Source: Ctenosaura bakeri
Lineage: Eukaryota; Chordata; Lepidosauria; Squamata; Iguanidae
Assembly: GCA_948474755.1 (NCBI GenBank)
Contig: CAOLHI010000023.1
Span: forward strand, 682,001 to 746,000
Length of the DNA: 64,000 nucleotides
Direction of reading: 5' to 3'
Every line of letters starts with the position of its first letter. Positions within the stretch are counted from its first letter, which is position 1. A program made the translations under genes and the position numbers. This document shows, piece after piece, positions 38,027 to 50,397 of this stretch. Under the pieces are notes generated by a model that saw only the letters and a list, made by a program, of their open reading frames with translations, was not told the DNA's origin and searched no databases.

Positions 38027-38837
38027 CTGCAACCTGGGTCTTACTTCTGACCACTACAACCTCTTTTGCTGGCAGCAGCAGGATGGAAATACCATGCCTC
38101 TTGTGCCCTGATCGGTAGCTGAACAGACACATTCGGCTGATATGGCTGCTGGCTGTTACGGTGGGCTAGGGGGCATTTATGTAGTCTTACAGTAAGCCAG
38201 CATAGCCTTAAGTGAATATGGAGCAGTTACAGATACATAACTCTAGCTTATGAATCTATAACTGCAATACTGAATGCCAGCCATTTTTCATAAGTATAGT
38301 TCTAATATTTAATCTAAACATTTAATCAATTTAATCAATTAATCAATCAGTCTATCATTTTTGGAAAAAAAAATCCTATTCTTTATAAGGGTGTTTTAAT
38401 ATATAACACAGAAATGTTTAAAAACTTAGCGGGATGAGCCATTCTGGAAGTGGACCAATTGCAATCAGTGAAATAAATTTAATCATTGATTACAGTGAGT
38501 CTGCTGTAACCATGATTAAATCTAGATAAAGCTCATTATTTTAAATGCAGCTGTCTGTAAAAAAAAATGCAGGTGACAGACATCAGCTTGAAAAAGGCAT
38601 GAGATCTTCTGTGTACACATGACTATATGGCTTTGTACTGAGCTACAAAGCTTTCCAGTGCTTTGGTAAGCGAAACAGAGCTTGGAAATTGGCTTGTTTC
38701 AGATGGCAATTCCCAGAATCCCTTGCTTGATACAAAATTGATTGATCTATTTTTTTCTTATACAGTCTGCTGCATCATACAGAAGCTAAATGGACTTAGA
38801 TAGAGGTCTTCTAAAGCCTTGCCTTTCCCATTCCTAA

Positions 38838-39236
38838 AAGCCTGTATCAAGCAAGCTTGTTTTCAGCTGCTCCAGAGACTAGAACATGGAGCAATGGTTT
38901 CAAACTACAGGAAAAGAGACACCACCTAAACATTAGGGCCATTTCCGCACTAGACTGTTATAGCGCTATTATTCCACTTTCAACATCCTATGGAATCCTG
39001 GGGTTTGCAGTTTCAGGAGGGGCCAGGTGGCCCCTCCCGAAACTGCAAATCCTAGGATTCCATAGGATGTTGAAAGTGGAATAATAGCACTATTAACAGT
39101 CTAGTGTGGAAATGGCCTAGGAAGAACCTCCTGACAGTAAGAGCAACTCAACAGTGGAATACGCTTCCTCAAAGTGTGGTGAAGCCTCCTTTGGAGATTT
39201 TTAAACAGAGGGTGGATGGCCATCTTTCAGGAATGC
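38838..39236 (+). mobile_element. CR1 LINE 3' end split by a family A MITE
   Basis: The parts are 38838-38936 and 39118-39236. The encoded [20 protein letters not shown] stretch stops at the insertion. The 3' UTR is lost. Confidence 0.85.
38937..39117. mobile_element. Family A palindromic MITE (copy 14), inside a CR1
   Basis: Target duplication TAG lies at 38934-38936 and 39118-39120. The flanking CR1 joins back into its normal ACATTAGGAAGAAC sequence, so the empty site proves a 3-bp duplication. Confidence 0.95.
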
Positions 39237-39355
39237 TAGGTTCTAACCCCTATTCAGCCAAGAAACTCACTGAAGGACCTTGGGTCAATCACTTTTTCCC
39301 ACCCTAGGCTGTTGTAAGGATAAAGCAAGGGAGAACCATGCTGACTTGAACTCCG
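39237..39355 (+). mobile_element. SINE 3' part
   Basis: It has AAACTCACTGAAGGACCTTG, CCTAGGCTGTTGTAAGGAT and ACCATGCTGACTTGAACTCC. Confidence 0.5.
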
Positions 39356-39373
39356 TAGAAGAAGAGTGATTGA

Positions 39374-39554
39374 GGCCATTTCTGCGCTAGAGTGTTATAG
39401 CGCTATTATTCTACTTTCAACATCCTACAGAGTCCTGGGGTTTGCAATTTGGGGGGGGGGCTTTGAGGACCCTCCCTAAACTGCAAACCCCAGGATTCCA
39501 TGGGATGTTGAAAGCGCAATAATAGCGCTATAACACTCTAGTGTGGAAGTGGCC
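39374..39554. mobile_element. Family A palindromic MITE (copy 15)
   Basis: Private variant CTAGAGTG is paired with CACTCTAG on the other arm. Flanks are TGA and ATA. A run of G interrupts the loop near 39450. Confidence 0.87.
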
Positions 39555-39985
39555 ATAAATGTAACCAGCTAATCAATAAATTGTTTCTTGAGTTTTGTAC
39601 TGGAGATTCCAAGGACACCAAGGACGATTGATCAGAGCTTTCAATGTGTATTCTGTCTCTAAGCCTCAGTTCCTCCTCATTTGTACTTAATATTTTGAAC
39701 AGATTGGATGCCAAGAGGCTTATAAATCTATGGTGCTTAGAAATGTCAGTTGGTCAAACGGGCTGTGGCAGACGGTTGACAAGGGCTGGTCACAGAGAAA
39801 GAACACAGGACACACTTGATACAAAACAGCTCCAGTGGCAGCTCATCTATTACAAAATGCCCTCTATGGCTCAGGGCCATCCAAAAGACCATAACCTCTG
39901 ATACAAGCCAGCTCAGACTCCGAAATCTTCATATGGCTAAGGTCCAGGCTCTCTGAAGGACACTATACTCCAGTGATGTATTTAA

Positions 39986-40186
39986 GGCCATTTCTGCCCT
40001 ACCCTGTTATAGTGCTCTTGTTCCACTTTCAACATCCTGTGGAATTCAGGGTTTGTAGTTTTCTGAGGCCAAAGAGCTCTCTGGCTGAGAATTCTAAATG
40101 ACCCTCCCTGTACTGCAAATGCCAGGATTCCATAGGATGTTGAAAGTGGAATAATAGCACTATAACTGTGCAGTGTGGAAATGGCC
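39986..40186. mobile_element. Family A MITE, long asymmetric form (copy 16)
   Basis: Duplication TAA lies at 39983-39985 and 40187-40189. The unpaired centre contains AAAGAGCTCTCTGGCTGAG. Confidence 0.9.
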
Positions 40187-41604
40187 TAAATCTTTTACTC
40201 CAAGTCTCAAGCCACTACCTTCAAGTCTCAAGTCGAGTCCCAAGTCTATGTAAGGTACTTTCAAGTCAAGTCTCAAGTGCAGGAGCCAACTTTAACAGAA
40301 AAAAAGAGTTGTGGTGGTTTGTATGACAGGGGTCAATGGGCTTACAAGGGTCTGCAGCTTCAGAAGTGGGGAATAGGGTGTTTCTTATTCCCCATTCCCC
40401 AAGCTGGAGGCTTTTGTGTCAATGGCCGTAAAAGAATCTGCAGCTTCAGAAGTGGGGAATAGTTACCTTCTTACTCCCCATTATTGAAGCTTCAGACACT
40501 CTAGAAGGAAGGATCCTTCCTCCTCAATCCTATTGCCAAGAACATTTGCTGTTCCCTACCGAGAAACACAGCCTGGGCTCTGGGGGAGAATCTTGCTTTC
40601 TTCCATTAGGAAAAGTTTTAGAAATCTCCTCCAATGTGCAACACAGACAAGCTGCTGAGCAGACCTCAACCCTGCTGCAAGCCCATTGCCTAATGCGTTT
40701 GCTATTCCTTCCCAAAAAAAAATGTATCCATGCTTTGGGCTTGGGACAGGTCATCACATGATCAGTAGGCAAAAAGAGATGGAAGTGTTTCTCATTGAAT
40801 GGGTTATGTTACTGAACCAAAGGCAGCAAGTCAGTCAATAAAAATATACAAGTCATGAGTCGAGTCAAGTCAACGTGTCATTTATTGCCACGTCAATCCA
40901 AACTGAGTCATTGAAGTGTCTTGAGTCTGACTTGAATTCGAGTCAATTGACTCAAGTCTACATCACTGGTATACTCTGACATGAACCTACCCTGACTCTG
41001 AGAACTTTGAGAGAAGACCTTCTCTCAGTTCCACAACCCTCAAAAGTCTGGTGGGAACATCTTATATGAGAGAGAATGAGCCAGAGAGAAAGAGAGAGAG
41101 AGTCTTCTTGGGAACTGCTTCCAGCCCCTGGCATTTACTTCCTAGAAAGAACAGATCTGCTCCCTCTTTGTTGTCCTTAGCAGGTGAAGACTAACAAGAT
41201 ATGGGGAACTGGATGCTCTGCAAAGGAAAGGACTTTTAATAGCGTGCTGTTCTATTTTCATTTTTTTCTGTTCTAGTGTCTATGTTTTTCTTTTTCTTTT
41301 TCTTTTTTGGCATAGCCACTTGTATTTTATTATTTTTAAAAAGTATTTCCTTATACAAGTTCCCTGATAAATTATATCCCTTGCTTTTAGCTGTGGGACA
41401 ACAGTGTGCAAAAAGGAGTGTACTTCAAACAAAATGGCTAATCTAATCCTAAGAGGCAAGCCAATGCTGAACATTTTAGAGTTGCTTTTTTTCCCCCTAG
41501 ACCTGCACAAAAAGTGTGGACTACTTTTCAGCTACAGCATGTTGACACTCCAACATTCCCTCATAAGGACTATGTGTTCACAGATCATCCTACTTTTAAA
41601 ACAT

Positions 41605-41665
41605 TTTTCTATTTTTTTCTATTTTTTTTCTATTTTCTATTTTTTTCTATTTTTTTATTTTCTAG
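41605..41665. repeat. Pyrimidine-rich T/CTA repeat
   Basis: TTTTTTCTA-like units repeat about seven times. Confidence 0.75.
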
Positions 41666-41921
41666 TGCCTATGTTTTCAATAGTTTATAATTCTATAACC
41701 AGTTCAGTTATATTTATTATTTATTTATTGCATTTATATGCTGCCTTTCTCCCAAGGTAGGACCCAAGTTGGCTTCCAAAAGGGAGACTTACATTTTTCT
41801 AAGTGAATTTCCACCTGTGGGAGTTGGAATTGGAAAGTTCCATGCATTGGAAAGATACATCAATCTCACTGTGGATTGGGACAGTATCATATACCATGAT
41901 AGCGATTCTGGCCAGAATATT

Positions 41922-41984
41922 AAAATTAAATTAAATTAAAATTAAAATAATTTTTTGAAAATTAAAATAAAATAAAATAAAATA
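41922..41984. repeat. A-rich AAATT/AAAAT repeat
   Basis: It lies directly before the TA target of the Tigger-like element at 41985. Confidence 0.8.
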
Positions 41985-42250
41985 CAGTGCACCCTCCGTA
42001 TATGCAGGGGTTCCATTCCAGAAACCCCAGTGTAAGACAAAAAATGCAAATGTTGAATCCCATTCTTTCAGTGGATGCAACGTGCACACAGATGAGGCAA
42101 CATGCGCATGCACACATCACCTCCATTTTAAATATAGGGATCCAACGTTTTGTGTGAGATGGAGATTGCAGCCATTTTAAATATAGGGACACAATGCTTC
42201 GTGTGAGTGAGATCACACACATGGAGGTCACAGTAAGTAAAAGCCCATTG
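41985..42250 (+). mobile_element. Tigger/mariner-like element, left end
   Basis: It begins CAGTGCACCCTCCGTATATG right after a TA, as in many Tigger/pogo-like MITEs. The segments ending in ATTTTAAATATAGGGA at about 42120 and 42175 form an internal tandem duplication of roughly 60 bp. The right end is not clear. Confidence 0.5.
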
Positions 42251-43455
42251 TAAATTTTTAATGATGTTGATGTTGATGAAGATCGGGTTGAAATGCTTCT
42301 ACGTGCAAGGATGCACTTCATCCCACTATTCATTTTCTGATTTTTTAATACTTTAAATTGTAATATTTAAGGCATGCCCTATCATTTCTTAATGATTCCT
42401 AGGATCATGCTGTATTGCTGCATGCTTCCAAGATAGCAATATACATTGGGATGGGGAAGTGCACACTAACATCAATATTTTAGTTACATTGAATCTTTTC
42501 CCCCTGAAACTCATTCTTTCTGTGAATAATAAACACTGCCTCATATTTATATACTCTTTCACTATCGTGAGATGGTGGCATTTTGCTTATACATTATGTA
42601 CATATTTGTGTGCCCTGGGGGAAAAAATGTTAGCAGAAGTTGGGATTTTCCAGCTATACATTCAACCAGGTTTAAGTGATGGTTCTCCCTAGAGTCTCAC
42701 TCACTCCCCACCCTCGCACATTGCCTTTCCCATTACATTGTAATTTATGCATCTTTCTGCTTTGTAATTCCAAAATAGACTTGGCTGGAAAACCTCTTAG
42801 TACATGCAGGGCTGTTTGGAAAGGACAGACTATGAATTATGCAGATGCCAGAGCCCAACGTCTGACAAAACTGAATTGCATCTCCTAGATGGTATCATAA
42901 TGCAGACCACTTTCTTCATAAAGCCCTCACATACTGAGCCAGACACCACAGGTCCAACTCAATTGCTATCACAACTTGGGAAACTTTGGACTACAAATCC
43001 CAAAATCCCTCAATCAACATGATTATTGGCCATGCTGGTTAGATATTCTGGGAGAGGTAGTCCAAAAGGGAACTTTCCCAAATCCCTGGTTTCCCAAAGC
43101 CTGGTTCTTTGGGACTTTGGGCAAAGAACCTTCCCTACTGTATTACCCATGATCTTCAGATCTGAGACTGCAATGTAAAGAAGGAGAAAGCTTTCCTTTT
43201 CTCCCATATCTAGTTCTTCTAAATCTCAAATCCTCTCCACCTCCGATGGGAAGAAGAAATGTTTGAAAAGCCGTGAAAGGGACGATGCTCTTAAAATTAA
43301 TTTAAACACTAATGTAAAAGCATTGAAACTCCTGTTTAAAACATAAAGACCAAAGACCAGCACATCTCATTAAAAAATCCTCCTGCACAACCAATTAGAA
43401 GTCAAAGGCCTGTTGAAATGAGAGAAAATTTGCCAGCTGGTAAAAAGAAAACAGA

Positions 43456-43530
43456 GACCATTTCTGCACTAGACTGTTACAGTGGTATAATTCCACTTTC
43501 AACATGCCATGGAATCTTGGGGTTTGTAAT
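43456..43530 (+). mobile_element. Family A MITE, single arm (copy 17)
   Basis: Only the left arm remains (GACCATTTCTGCACTAGAC...GGGGTTTG); the right arm is absent. Confidence 0.7.
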
Positions 43531-43696
43531 TTAAAAGTGTGCTCCTGAAGATCGTAAAACACAGGTGGGCTTATACAGGAAGATACAGTCTTTCAGATAG
43601 TCAGTACCCAGGTGATATAGTGCGTTATAAGTGATATATTTCAAAATTAATTCTGCTGGAAGCCATAAATATGTTTCTGTTCAGAGACTTCTCTAT

Positions 43697-44113
43697 GACC
43701 CTTTTCGCACCTTACCCTTTCTCACTGCCATCATGCAGGGATCGCACAAAAAGCCTCTTGCAGGAGGGAATTGTACTCCTTGTGCTTCCCTCTGCACCAG
43801 CTCCATGCTGGATGGAAGGAAGTGGGATAGCTCTGCCCCTTCCTTCCACAGCATAGCCAGGAACTTTCCTAGGCTGTGCTGGGGAGGAAGTGCAACTATT
43901 GCACTTCCTGAGGTTCCGCATGCTGGGTAAGTGCAGGAGGGATGCAGGAGGAATGCGCATTTTGGCAAAGAGAAGAAAATGATATAATCTGCAATTGCTG
44001 CGGGATCGCTACGGGAGCACTGCGCGATCGCGAGACATCATGCAGAACCACCCTTGCAATCCCGCGGTGCTTCTGTGGCCATTTCACATGGGAAAAGGTG
44101 TGCAAAAAGGGCC
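43697..44113. mobile_element. Family C DNA element
   Basis: The ends are GACCCTTTTCGCACC and GTGCAAAAAGGGCC. The flanking duplication TAT lies at 43694-43696 and 44114-44116. It is rich in CpG near the right end (GGGATCGC, GCGCGATCGC). Confidence 0.82.
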
Positions 44114-44351
44114 TATGTTATGCACAGTTTTCATACTGTGGGCTAGGTGACCTTGTGAACCATTTCAACTCTGATTCCAATTCATATACATTTCCAGATT
44201 CTCTCTCCCTCCTTCCCTGCCCTACACACACATATATTCTACAGGTGAGTAAATCATTCCCTCAGTTCCAGGGATGAGGAAAAATGAAATCTTCCCTTCT
44301 AGAGAAACTGCAGCACCTATCTATGTGAAATTTTGCGGACTTCTTAGCTAG

Positions 44352-44410
44352 GGCCCCAAATGGGGATGTAAATAACTCTGAATACAGATTGCATTGGGAA
44401 ATATAGGTAA
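44352..44410 (+). mobile_element. Helitron fragment
   Basis: The sequence ACTCTGAATACAGATTGCAT...GGGAAATATAGG matches the Helitron 3' region and nothing else. Confidence 0.6.
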
Positions 44411-44413
44411 AAT

Positions 44414-44800
44414 CTATAGGGGGGTTGTGGCATGGCTGTGGAGAGCAGACACCCAGGGTCCAAACCAGGTTGGGGAAAGGAGAGGGAAAGGGGGTAGACC
44501 AGCACGGTGGCCCTATATTTCCTCTCTCTCTTGCCCATCTCCTTCCTTTGGTGCATGGGGTCATTGGGAGACGGTTTGTGGTGCTGAGAAATTGGGCTAC
44601 AAGCTATCCTTAGCTGGCCAGGTAGCAGCTGATGGAGGAGAAGGAGGACCAGAAGCAGGTTTTTAAAGAGCTGTGCAACCTGATCAGAGCTGCCAAGAGG
44701 GAAGGTTCCCCTGAAAAAGAAGCACCAGGGCAAGGGTTGAAGAAACTCACAAATAATCAAACCCATGAATATCAAAACCTCAAATGTGGAGGGTTGGCTG
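44414..44800 (+). mobile_element. Tigger/mariner-like nonautonomous DNA transposon, 5' truncated
   Basis: The element shares its whole length with that at 57465-58477, read in the opposite direction. It ends GGTTGGCTG at 44800, followed by TA. Short frames across it are not conserved between the two copies. It sits directly between a Helitron fragment and an RTE-like relic. Confidence 0.65.
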
Positions 44801-44804
44801 TAAT

Positions 44805-44938
44805 GCTTGGGAAGGTGGAAGGCAGTAGGAAAAGAGGAAGACCACATTACAGATGGATAGACTTAATCAAGGAAATCACGCCCTTGAATCTGGAGGACCT
44901 GAGCAGGGCAGTTGAGATAAACAGACAGAGAGTGGGCT
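44805..44938 (+). mobile_element. RTE/BovB-like LINE relic, C-terminal end
   Basis: It encodes MLGKVEGSRKRGRPHYRWIDLIKE...LNLEDLSRAVEINRQ. This matches the GKRRRGRPRxRWxD...LxxLxxLxxDRxxWR ending of this LINE type. Confidence 0.6.
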
Positions 44939-45004
44939 CTTTTCTTCCAACCTCACTTAACCTTTTATAAAAGTATGCCTTTCAAAATTACCCTTGGTTG
45001 ATCA

Positions 45005-45181
<177 letters not shown>

Positions 45182-45733
45182 TCATGCGGAACAAAACAAC
45201 AACACAAAGGCAGGCTTGTAGTCATGATTATCACTTATTATTTTACCAGAACAAGCTTGTCACCCTCAAAAGTGTTCAAGCCCCATTGAAAGTAACAGCA
45301 GAATAAAGCAATGACATCCAGGTGATCCTAAGTGTGTTTAACCTTGGCTAGAACATGGGGGTGATGGCCATTATCTGAAGCCAGCTAAAGGCCTGTCGAG
45401 TATGCATGAAAATGTGCCCAGAAACAAGGGGTTGTAGATGCACAGATGGGCAAGAGCTTGTCCCAGCTGCCTTTGTATCACTCACTTTTTCCTTTCTACT
45501 TCCTCCCACTCTCTGTCTCACACACATGAGTGAATTGCCTTTGTCTCTACCATCTGCATCCCTAAACACCTGGGCTTTCATTCCATTTTATTTTCAAACA
45601 GTAAAGGTGTGCTAATTGTCAACCCAGCTCTGTATAATCCTCATTGGTCTTGAGTATTACTTCCAAGATTTGCCACAGAGGGTGGTTTTTTTTTTCCTTT
45701 ACAGTTCTCCCTTCACTTTTGTTGAGATTAGGG

Positions 45734-46607
45734 TGTTACCCTGTATGTTGGGGGTCCCGGGACGGGTGACCAAATAACCAAATAAATACACAAGATGGGG
45801 AAATTAAGCTCGAGCACTCTCTTAAGCTAACAAGAGGCAGGGTAACTTCAGCTATGATCTTTTACCCTATGTCTACAGCTTCAGGTCAGAGAGCGTAGTC
45901 AGACAAGGTTTCAAAGTAAAACAAATAACATTTATTGAGCACAAATAACATAAAAGACACCACATGCACACAGCTAACTAGAAATAGAAATGGAGAGCTT
46001 TGGGGAATGGGTAATACAACACCTGGTCTCAAAGTCCTGGAGAGAAACAGAGGTTGAGGGGAAGAAAGCTCAGCACAGTTCACTGAGGAGACAACTTCAC
46101 TGGACAGAGCGGCAGCAAGGCTGGATGGAAGTCCAGGGTGATCCAAGCGGTCCCGAAAATGGGGACTTTTTATAGGGTGGAGTTTACCTACAGGCTATGC
46201 CATGCTCGGTGAGGACAAAGGAAATTTGGAGCTGGACAAAGGAGTTGGAAAAGGTCAGGTTTTGCATGATGAGCTTAGCGCTGGATGACAATAGTATGGC
46301 CAGTATGCTGATGGCCCAACATAAAGGAATGATTCGGCACTCGGTCATATGTCCTTGTATAGATTCACACTGAGCAAGGCCAGTTTGCAAGAGGGTTTTT
46401 CCCTAAACATCGGAGAGGCTTAAGTTGCCTGCCTGAATGAGGTTTGGAATTTACAACCATTAACGGCCGCGCCTAATACGTGCTTCTCCGGTGGACCTCT
46501 GCAAACACGTGGAGTAGGGTGGCAGAGAAAGGTCAAACAAAGGCCAAATTATTTGATATCAAAAGGAAATCTAGTACTCTCACCAGACCTATCATAACCG
46601 TGATAAC
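45734..46607 (-). mobile_element. Solo LTR (family 1), minus orientation
   Basis: This 874-bp LTR is homologous to the one at 37150 and inverted relative to it. On the minus strand it has TATAAAAA (46174-46167) and AATAAA (45936-45931). It is bounded by TGTTAC at 45734 and a decayed GATAACA at 46607. The 4-bp duplication AGGG occurs at 45730-45733 and 46608-46611. Each copy has its own target duplication, so they are independent insertions. They are not the two LTRs of one provirus. Confidence 0.88.
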
Positions 46608-46869
46608 AAGGGATGCAGGACCACCACAGAAGTGGGAAAACTGCAAAAAAAAAAAAAACTCTAGCCTTCCTCTAAGCATAGTTAACATACAGAAAAGTAT
46701 GATCCATGTAAATTCCACCCACCACAGATGCCTTTGAAGCATCAAGATTCCTTCACAAGGCAGAAGTGGGTGGCTGGTGGACCTTGCTGCCACCTCTACT
46801 TCCACCCTACACCATTTTTAGTAGGTACATGCAAGCTTTGTTCACAGTCTCTCAGTTTCATGTGGCTTG

Positions 46870-46971
46870 CAGTCCTGTTAAAAATCGCATAGGGCAGTGG
46901 AAGCAGCAGCAAATAATCTGTGAATAATCTAATCCGCAAAAGTGAAACCTGCTAATGTAGAAGGTCAACTG
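46870..46971 (+). mobile_element. Tigger/mariner-like element, right end
   Basis: It ends GAAGGTCAACTG followed by TA. The internal segment (AATAATCTAATCCGCAAAAG) matches the usual terminal sequence of these elements. The left part is missing. Confidence 0.5.
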
Positions 46972-46974
46972 TAC

Positions 46975-47225
46975 TTGTGTATGGGTTGGCAACCATACAA
47001 ACAGGTACAAAAGGACATCTGGAACTAGGGCAAATCTCACAACCATAAGAATGTTCCTTTACTGGTCTGTGAGTTCTTAAGCATGCAAACAGGTATGAGA
47101 GGATATTTGGAACCTGGGCAAATCTCACAACCATAAGAACAGTCCTTTACTGATGTGTAGGTTGTTAATCATACAAACAGATATGAGAGGGCAGTTTGAA
47201 CTAGGGCAAATCTCAAGAAGAAAAG
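46975..47225. repeat. Three-unit minisatellite, period about 88 bp
   Basis: Units are marked by CATACAAACAGG/CATGCAAACAGG/CATACAAACAG and by (C)TAGGGCAAATCTC at about 47026, 47114 and 47201. It directly follows the end of a Tigger-like element. Confidence 0.8.
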
Positions 47226-47849
47226 AATGTCCAGATAGTTTTGTTGACGCAAACCCAACCAAAGGCCTGTTGTGGTCATCATTCTGTTTCTGACAGTTAT
47301 CAGGAAGAGGCCTGGAGCTTGTTTCAACCCTCCCCACAATGAGCACATGATCTCCAATCCATTATCCCCAACAGGAAAGAGTTGCCTGCTCCTGATTAAA
47401 GAATAGTGCTGCCTAAATCACAAAGCCACTTGCTTTTCATCAGATCTTGAAAACTTTACTCGTTTGGATCACAGTGTGCAGAAGTCCCCAAGTTTGTATG
47501 CATGTCCGTGTCCGTGTCCGTGTGTGTGTAGCTCCACTTTTAATAAAGCAAATCTGCAGAAAGTGTTGATGTGTGTGTGACTTCAAAATCCTGCTACGCA
47601 ACCAGCTGGAAACAAAAGAATGACAGCCCTTGAGCCTGTGGTCAGCATGGTTGATCTGGAGGACCTGTCTCTGGGGATTTGGCCTAACGTGTACCAGCAC
47701 TCAGGTGGACAGCTCAGACAAAAGCGCAGGCAAGCAGAAACTCAAAGGATAAGGTTGAAAAAGAGACTAGGAAAAGGCATTTCTAGGATTAGTCTTGGAT
47801 GTCTGAAGCAGCTATTTAAAGCGTGAGACACAGTAAAGAATAGAGATAT

Positions 47850-48181
47850 GAAATAGCTCATGGGCAGAGAGCATATTTTGCATGAAAAAGGTCCAGGTTC
47901 AATCCCCGGTACCTCCAGTGAAAAAAACCATCAGGTAAGAGATGATTAGAAAAGTAGCTGGCTGGAACTTTGGAGAGCTGCCAGTGGAGAAAGGAAATGT
48001 GGGATATTAATGGAATGAATAAATAAAATTAATAAATGCCATAACTCTGGGTCATCCAATTAAACTGTTGGAAAATACTGCTCAACCAAACATCCGCTAC
48101 ATCATGTTGGCTGTCTTTGACATCTTCATTTTGTACTTTGTGGGTTTCCATGGCTGAGCAAGGAATCAAACCCCTCTCTGC
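47850..48181. mobile_element. Two SINE fragments
   Basis: A plus-strand tRNA-like head (GGTCCAGGTTCAATCCCCGG) lies at about 47850-47960. A minus-strand fragment (GGGTTTCCATGGCTGAGC) lies at about 48133-48181. Confidence 0.55.
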
Positions 48182-49132
48182 ATACTGTTTCTCCACCTCT
48201 TGCCCCATTTGTTCGTTCTCCAATTGTAATGCTTCCTCTCTCTCATTTCTTCCTGGCTCAAGATGGTGAATCCTGGCTCTACTGAGCTGCTCCTTCATTT
48301 GAAATCTTTCTCTTTTTCTTCTTCTTCTTCTTCTTTTAGCCAAGATTTAAGCAGTCTATGTTCTAAATGTATATTTCAATGTAATTAGGAACGTTTTTAG
48401 TTAAGTAATCCACATCCTGCCTGTTTGCCTTAGTTTGCCGGAGTTTGTCTCAGAAGGACCCAAGAGATTCAGTGCTTTCACTCTGCATACTCTGCAGATT
48501 CGTTCTTGATTGAACTAGTCTTCATTTCTCCCCGCAAAAAGGGGGCTAACACCTCAGGAATCTATCTCTAAGCCAACAGAAGCTGATGGGATTTGAAACA
48601 GAAATGCTTCTTTACATAGCACATAATTAATCAAGTGGATCTCACTGGTGCAGGATCCGGTGACAGTCACAACGAGAGATGTTTTCTAAGAGCATTAAAC
48701 AAATTCGTATAGGAATTGTCTATCAGCTTATTAATAGTTACGATGCATTTATCAGCCTTCCAGTGTCCATAAATTCCCCTACTCCAGAGACAGTATGTCA
48801 CTGAGTAGTAGCTACTGGCATTTTTTCAAATACCTTGGCTTTCCCTCCATGGTAAAGTTGTGCTGGTTGCTGTGAAAGTCAGGACAATCCTAGCCATTCT
48901 TAAACTTTTGTTTCCAAGATCTGTAGCAGAAGTCTGTACTTGATCCTTTTTTTTTTCCATATTAGGAAGCTTGCTCACTTTACAAATAAATGTGAGATGA
49001 CAGCTTGGATTAAGATAAGGATACACTAATCTTACAAACGTAAGACTATAGAAAGAAACAGCTCCTATTTGGGGTTCAGCATTTTGAATAGTACCCTTTT
49101 AGACCCAGAACGGATTCACCAGTCCACTCACA

Positions 49133-49553
49133 GGACCTTTTCACATGGCATTTCTGATGTGAAAGGGCCCCTTGAGCATCGTGCAAATGTGAGGAGCGGT
49201 CCACACGACGCACTCACATTTGCACGAAGCTCCAGGACCTAACATGGACCACGCACACATTTTTTCATTTTCAGCTTGAAGCCAAAAATGCTGCAAGATC
49301 ATGCATCGCTCCGGGGCCCCGCGCGCACTTACCTTGCATGCGGAGCCTCGGGACCCAGGCCGGTCGCACTTCCTGTCTCAGTGCAGCCTGGGAAGGTCCC
49401 AGGCTGCACTGCAAAAGGAAGAGGCAGGGTTCTCACGAGAGCAGGAAGCTCATGCGGAGCCAAAGAAGCAGGGAAGCGAGAACCTCTCTCTGGAGGCTGC
49501 TCACGCGAGCACCACATCCCAGCACCAAAAATGGGTGAGTTGCAGAAAGGGCC
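49133..49553. mobile_element. Family C DNA element
   Basis: The ends are GGACCTTTTCACATGGC and GCAGAAAGGGCC. The flanks are ACA and AAA. The inner left arm contains an inverted pair, GTGCAAATGTGAGGAGCGG and CTCACATTTGCACGAAGCTC. Short frames in it are not conserved with other copies. Confidence 0.8.
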
Positions 49554-49603
49554 AAAGAGATGCCACTAGCAGCTAAGACTGTGTTTCCCTGAGCCTACTG
49601 ACC

Positions 49604-49606
<3 letters not shown>

Positions 49607-49641
<35 letters not shown>
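49607..49641. repeat. ATC microsatellite
   Basis: It has about 11 ATC units followed by CTCTCTCT. It may be a leftover L2 tail, but no L2 sequence was seen beside it. Confidence 0.85.
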
Positions 49642-49693
49642 CCATCTCTCTCTCTTTGAATTAAAGCATCTTCTGGACAAACATTATACAGTA

Positions 49694-50001
49694 TAATAAG
49701 GAGGAGGAAGCCAGCGTATTCCCTCAGAAACCAAACCTCTGTTATGTTAACAACTCTGAATACAGACTGGATTGGGGAATATGGGGATAAGTTGCAGGTA
49801 CTGAAATAGGCCAGTTGCTATGGAGATGAGCCCTAGCAGCAAGGAGAAAGACAGTGTATTTCCTCATGAATCCAAATGGGGATGTAAATGACAGATTGCA
49901 TTGGGAAATATAGGTAGAAGTTAGGAAATATAAGTAAAAGTTACAGGTACTGGACAAGACAGTTTGGTGAGATTCCAGACAATGCTGGGTAAATATGCTA
50001 A
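49694..50001 (+). mobile_element. Helitron 3' part
   Basis: It matches the 3' half of the other Helitrons (ATTGGGGAATATGGGGATAAG) and ends GCTGGGTAAATATGCTAA before T. The 5' half is missing. An internal short duplication of GGAAATATAGGTAGAAGTTA is present. Confidence 0.78.
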
Positions 50002-50107
50002 TATGTGTGTGTGTATCTCAACACCTCCCCGAAGACTAAATTATTAAGATTATCAATTGACCTAAGACCAGTCTTTTAAAATCAGCTAATCTCATCCCAT
50101 CACTGTT

Positions 50108-50215
50108 GTTGGTATGATGTCCTTTCAAATCAGCTCCAGCTTATAGCAACTTTATCATAGGGTTTCCTAGGCGAGTATTACTCAGAAGAGGTTTGACTTT
50201 ACCTTCCTCTGCAAA
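50108..50215 (-). mobile_element. SINE tail-to-core fragment
   Basis: It reads CAGCTCCAGCTTATAGCAAC, CATAGGGTTTCC and ACTTTACCTTCCTCTGC. Confidence 0.6.
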
Positions 50216-50397
50216 ACAGCCTATGGAACCTGGAACTCCCTCGTTGTCTCCCTTCCCAAGATAACCAGGCTGACCCTTCATAGCTTCTTAGATGAGACAG
50301 GTGTTTTCAGGGTTATCTAGGCAGGCTATCAAATGCCTAGGAATAAAGAAATGGCTTAACCTCATACTGAAAGGATGTTGATTTTGGGACCAGTGGC

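Noticed and set aside
46975..47225. CRISPR-like array
   Set aside because: There are only three diverged units of about 88 bp with no repeat-spacer pattern, in a vertebrate intron. It is a minisatellite.
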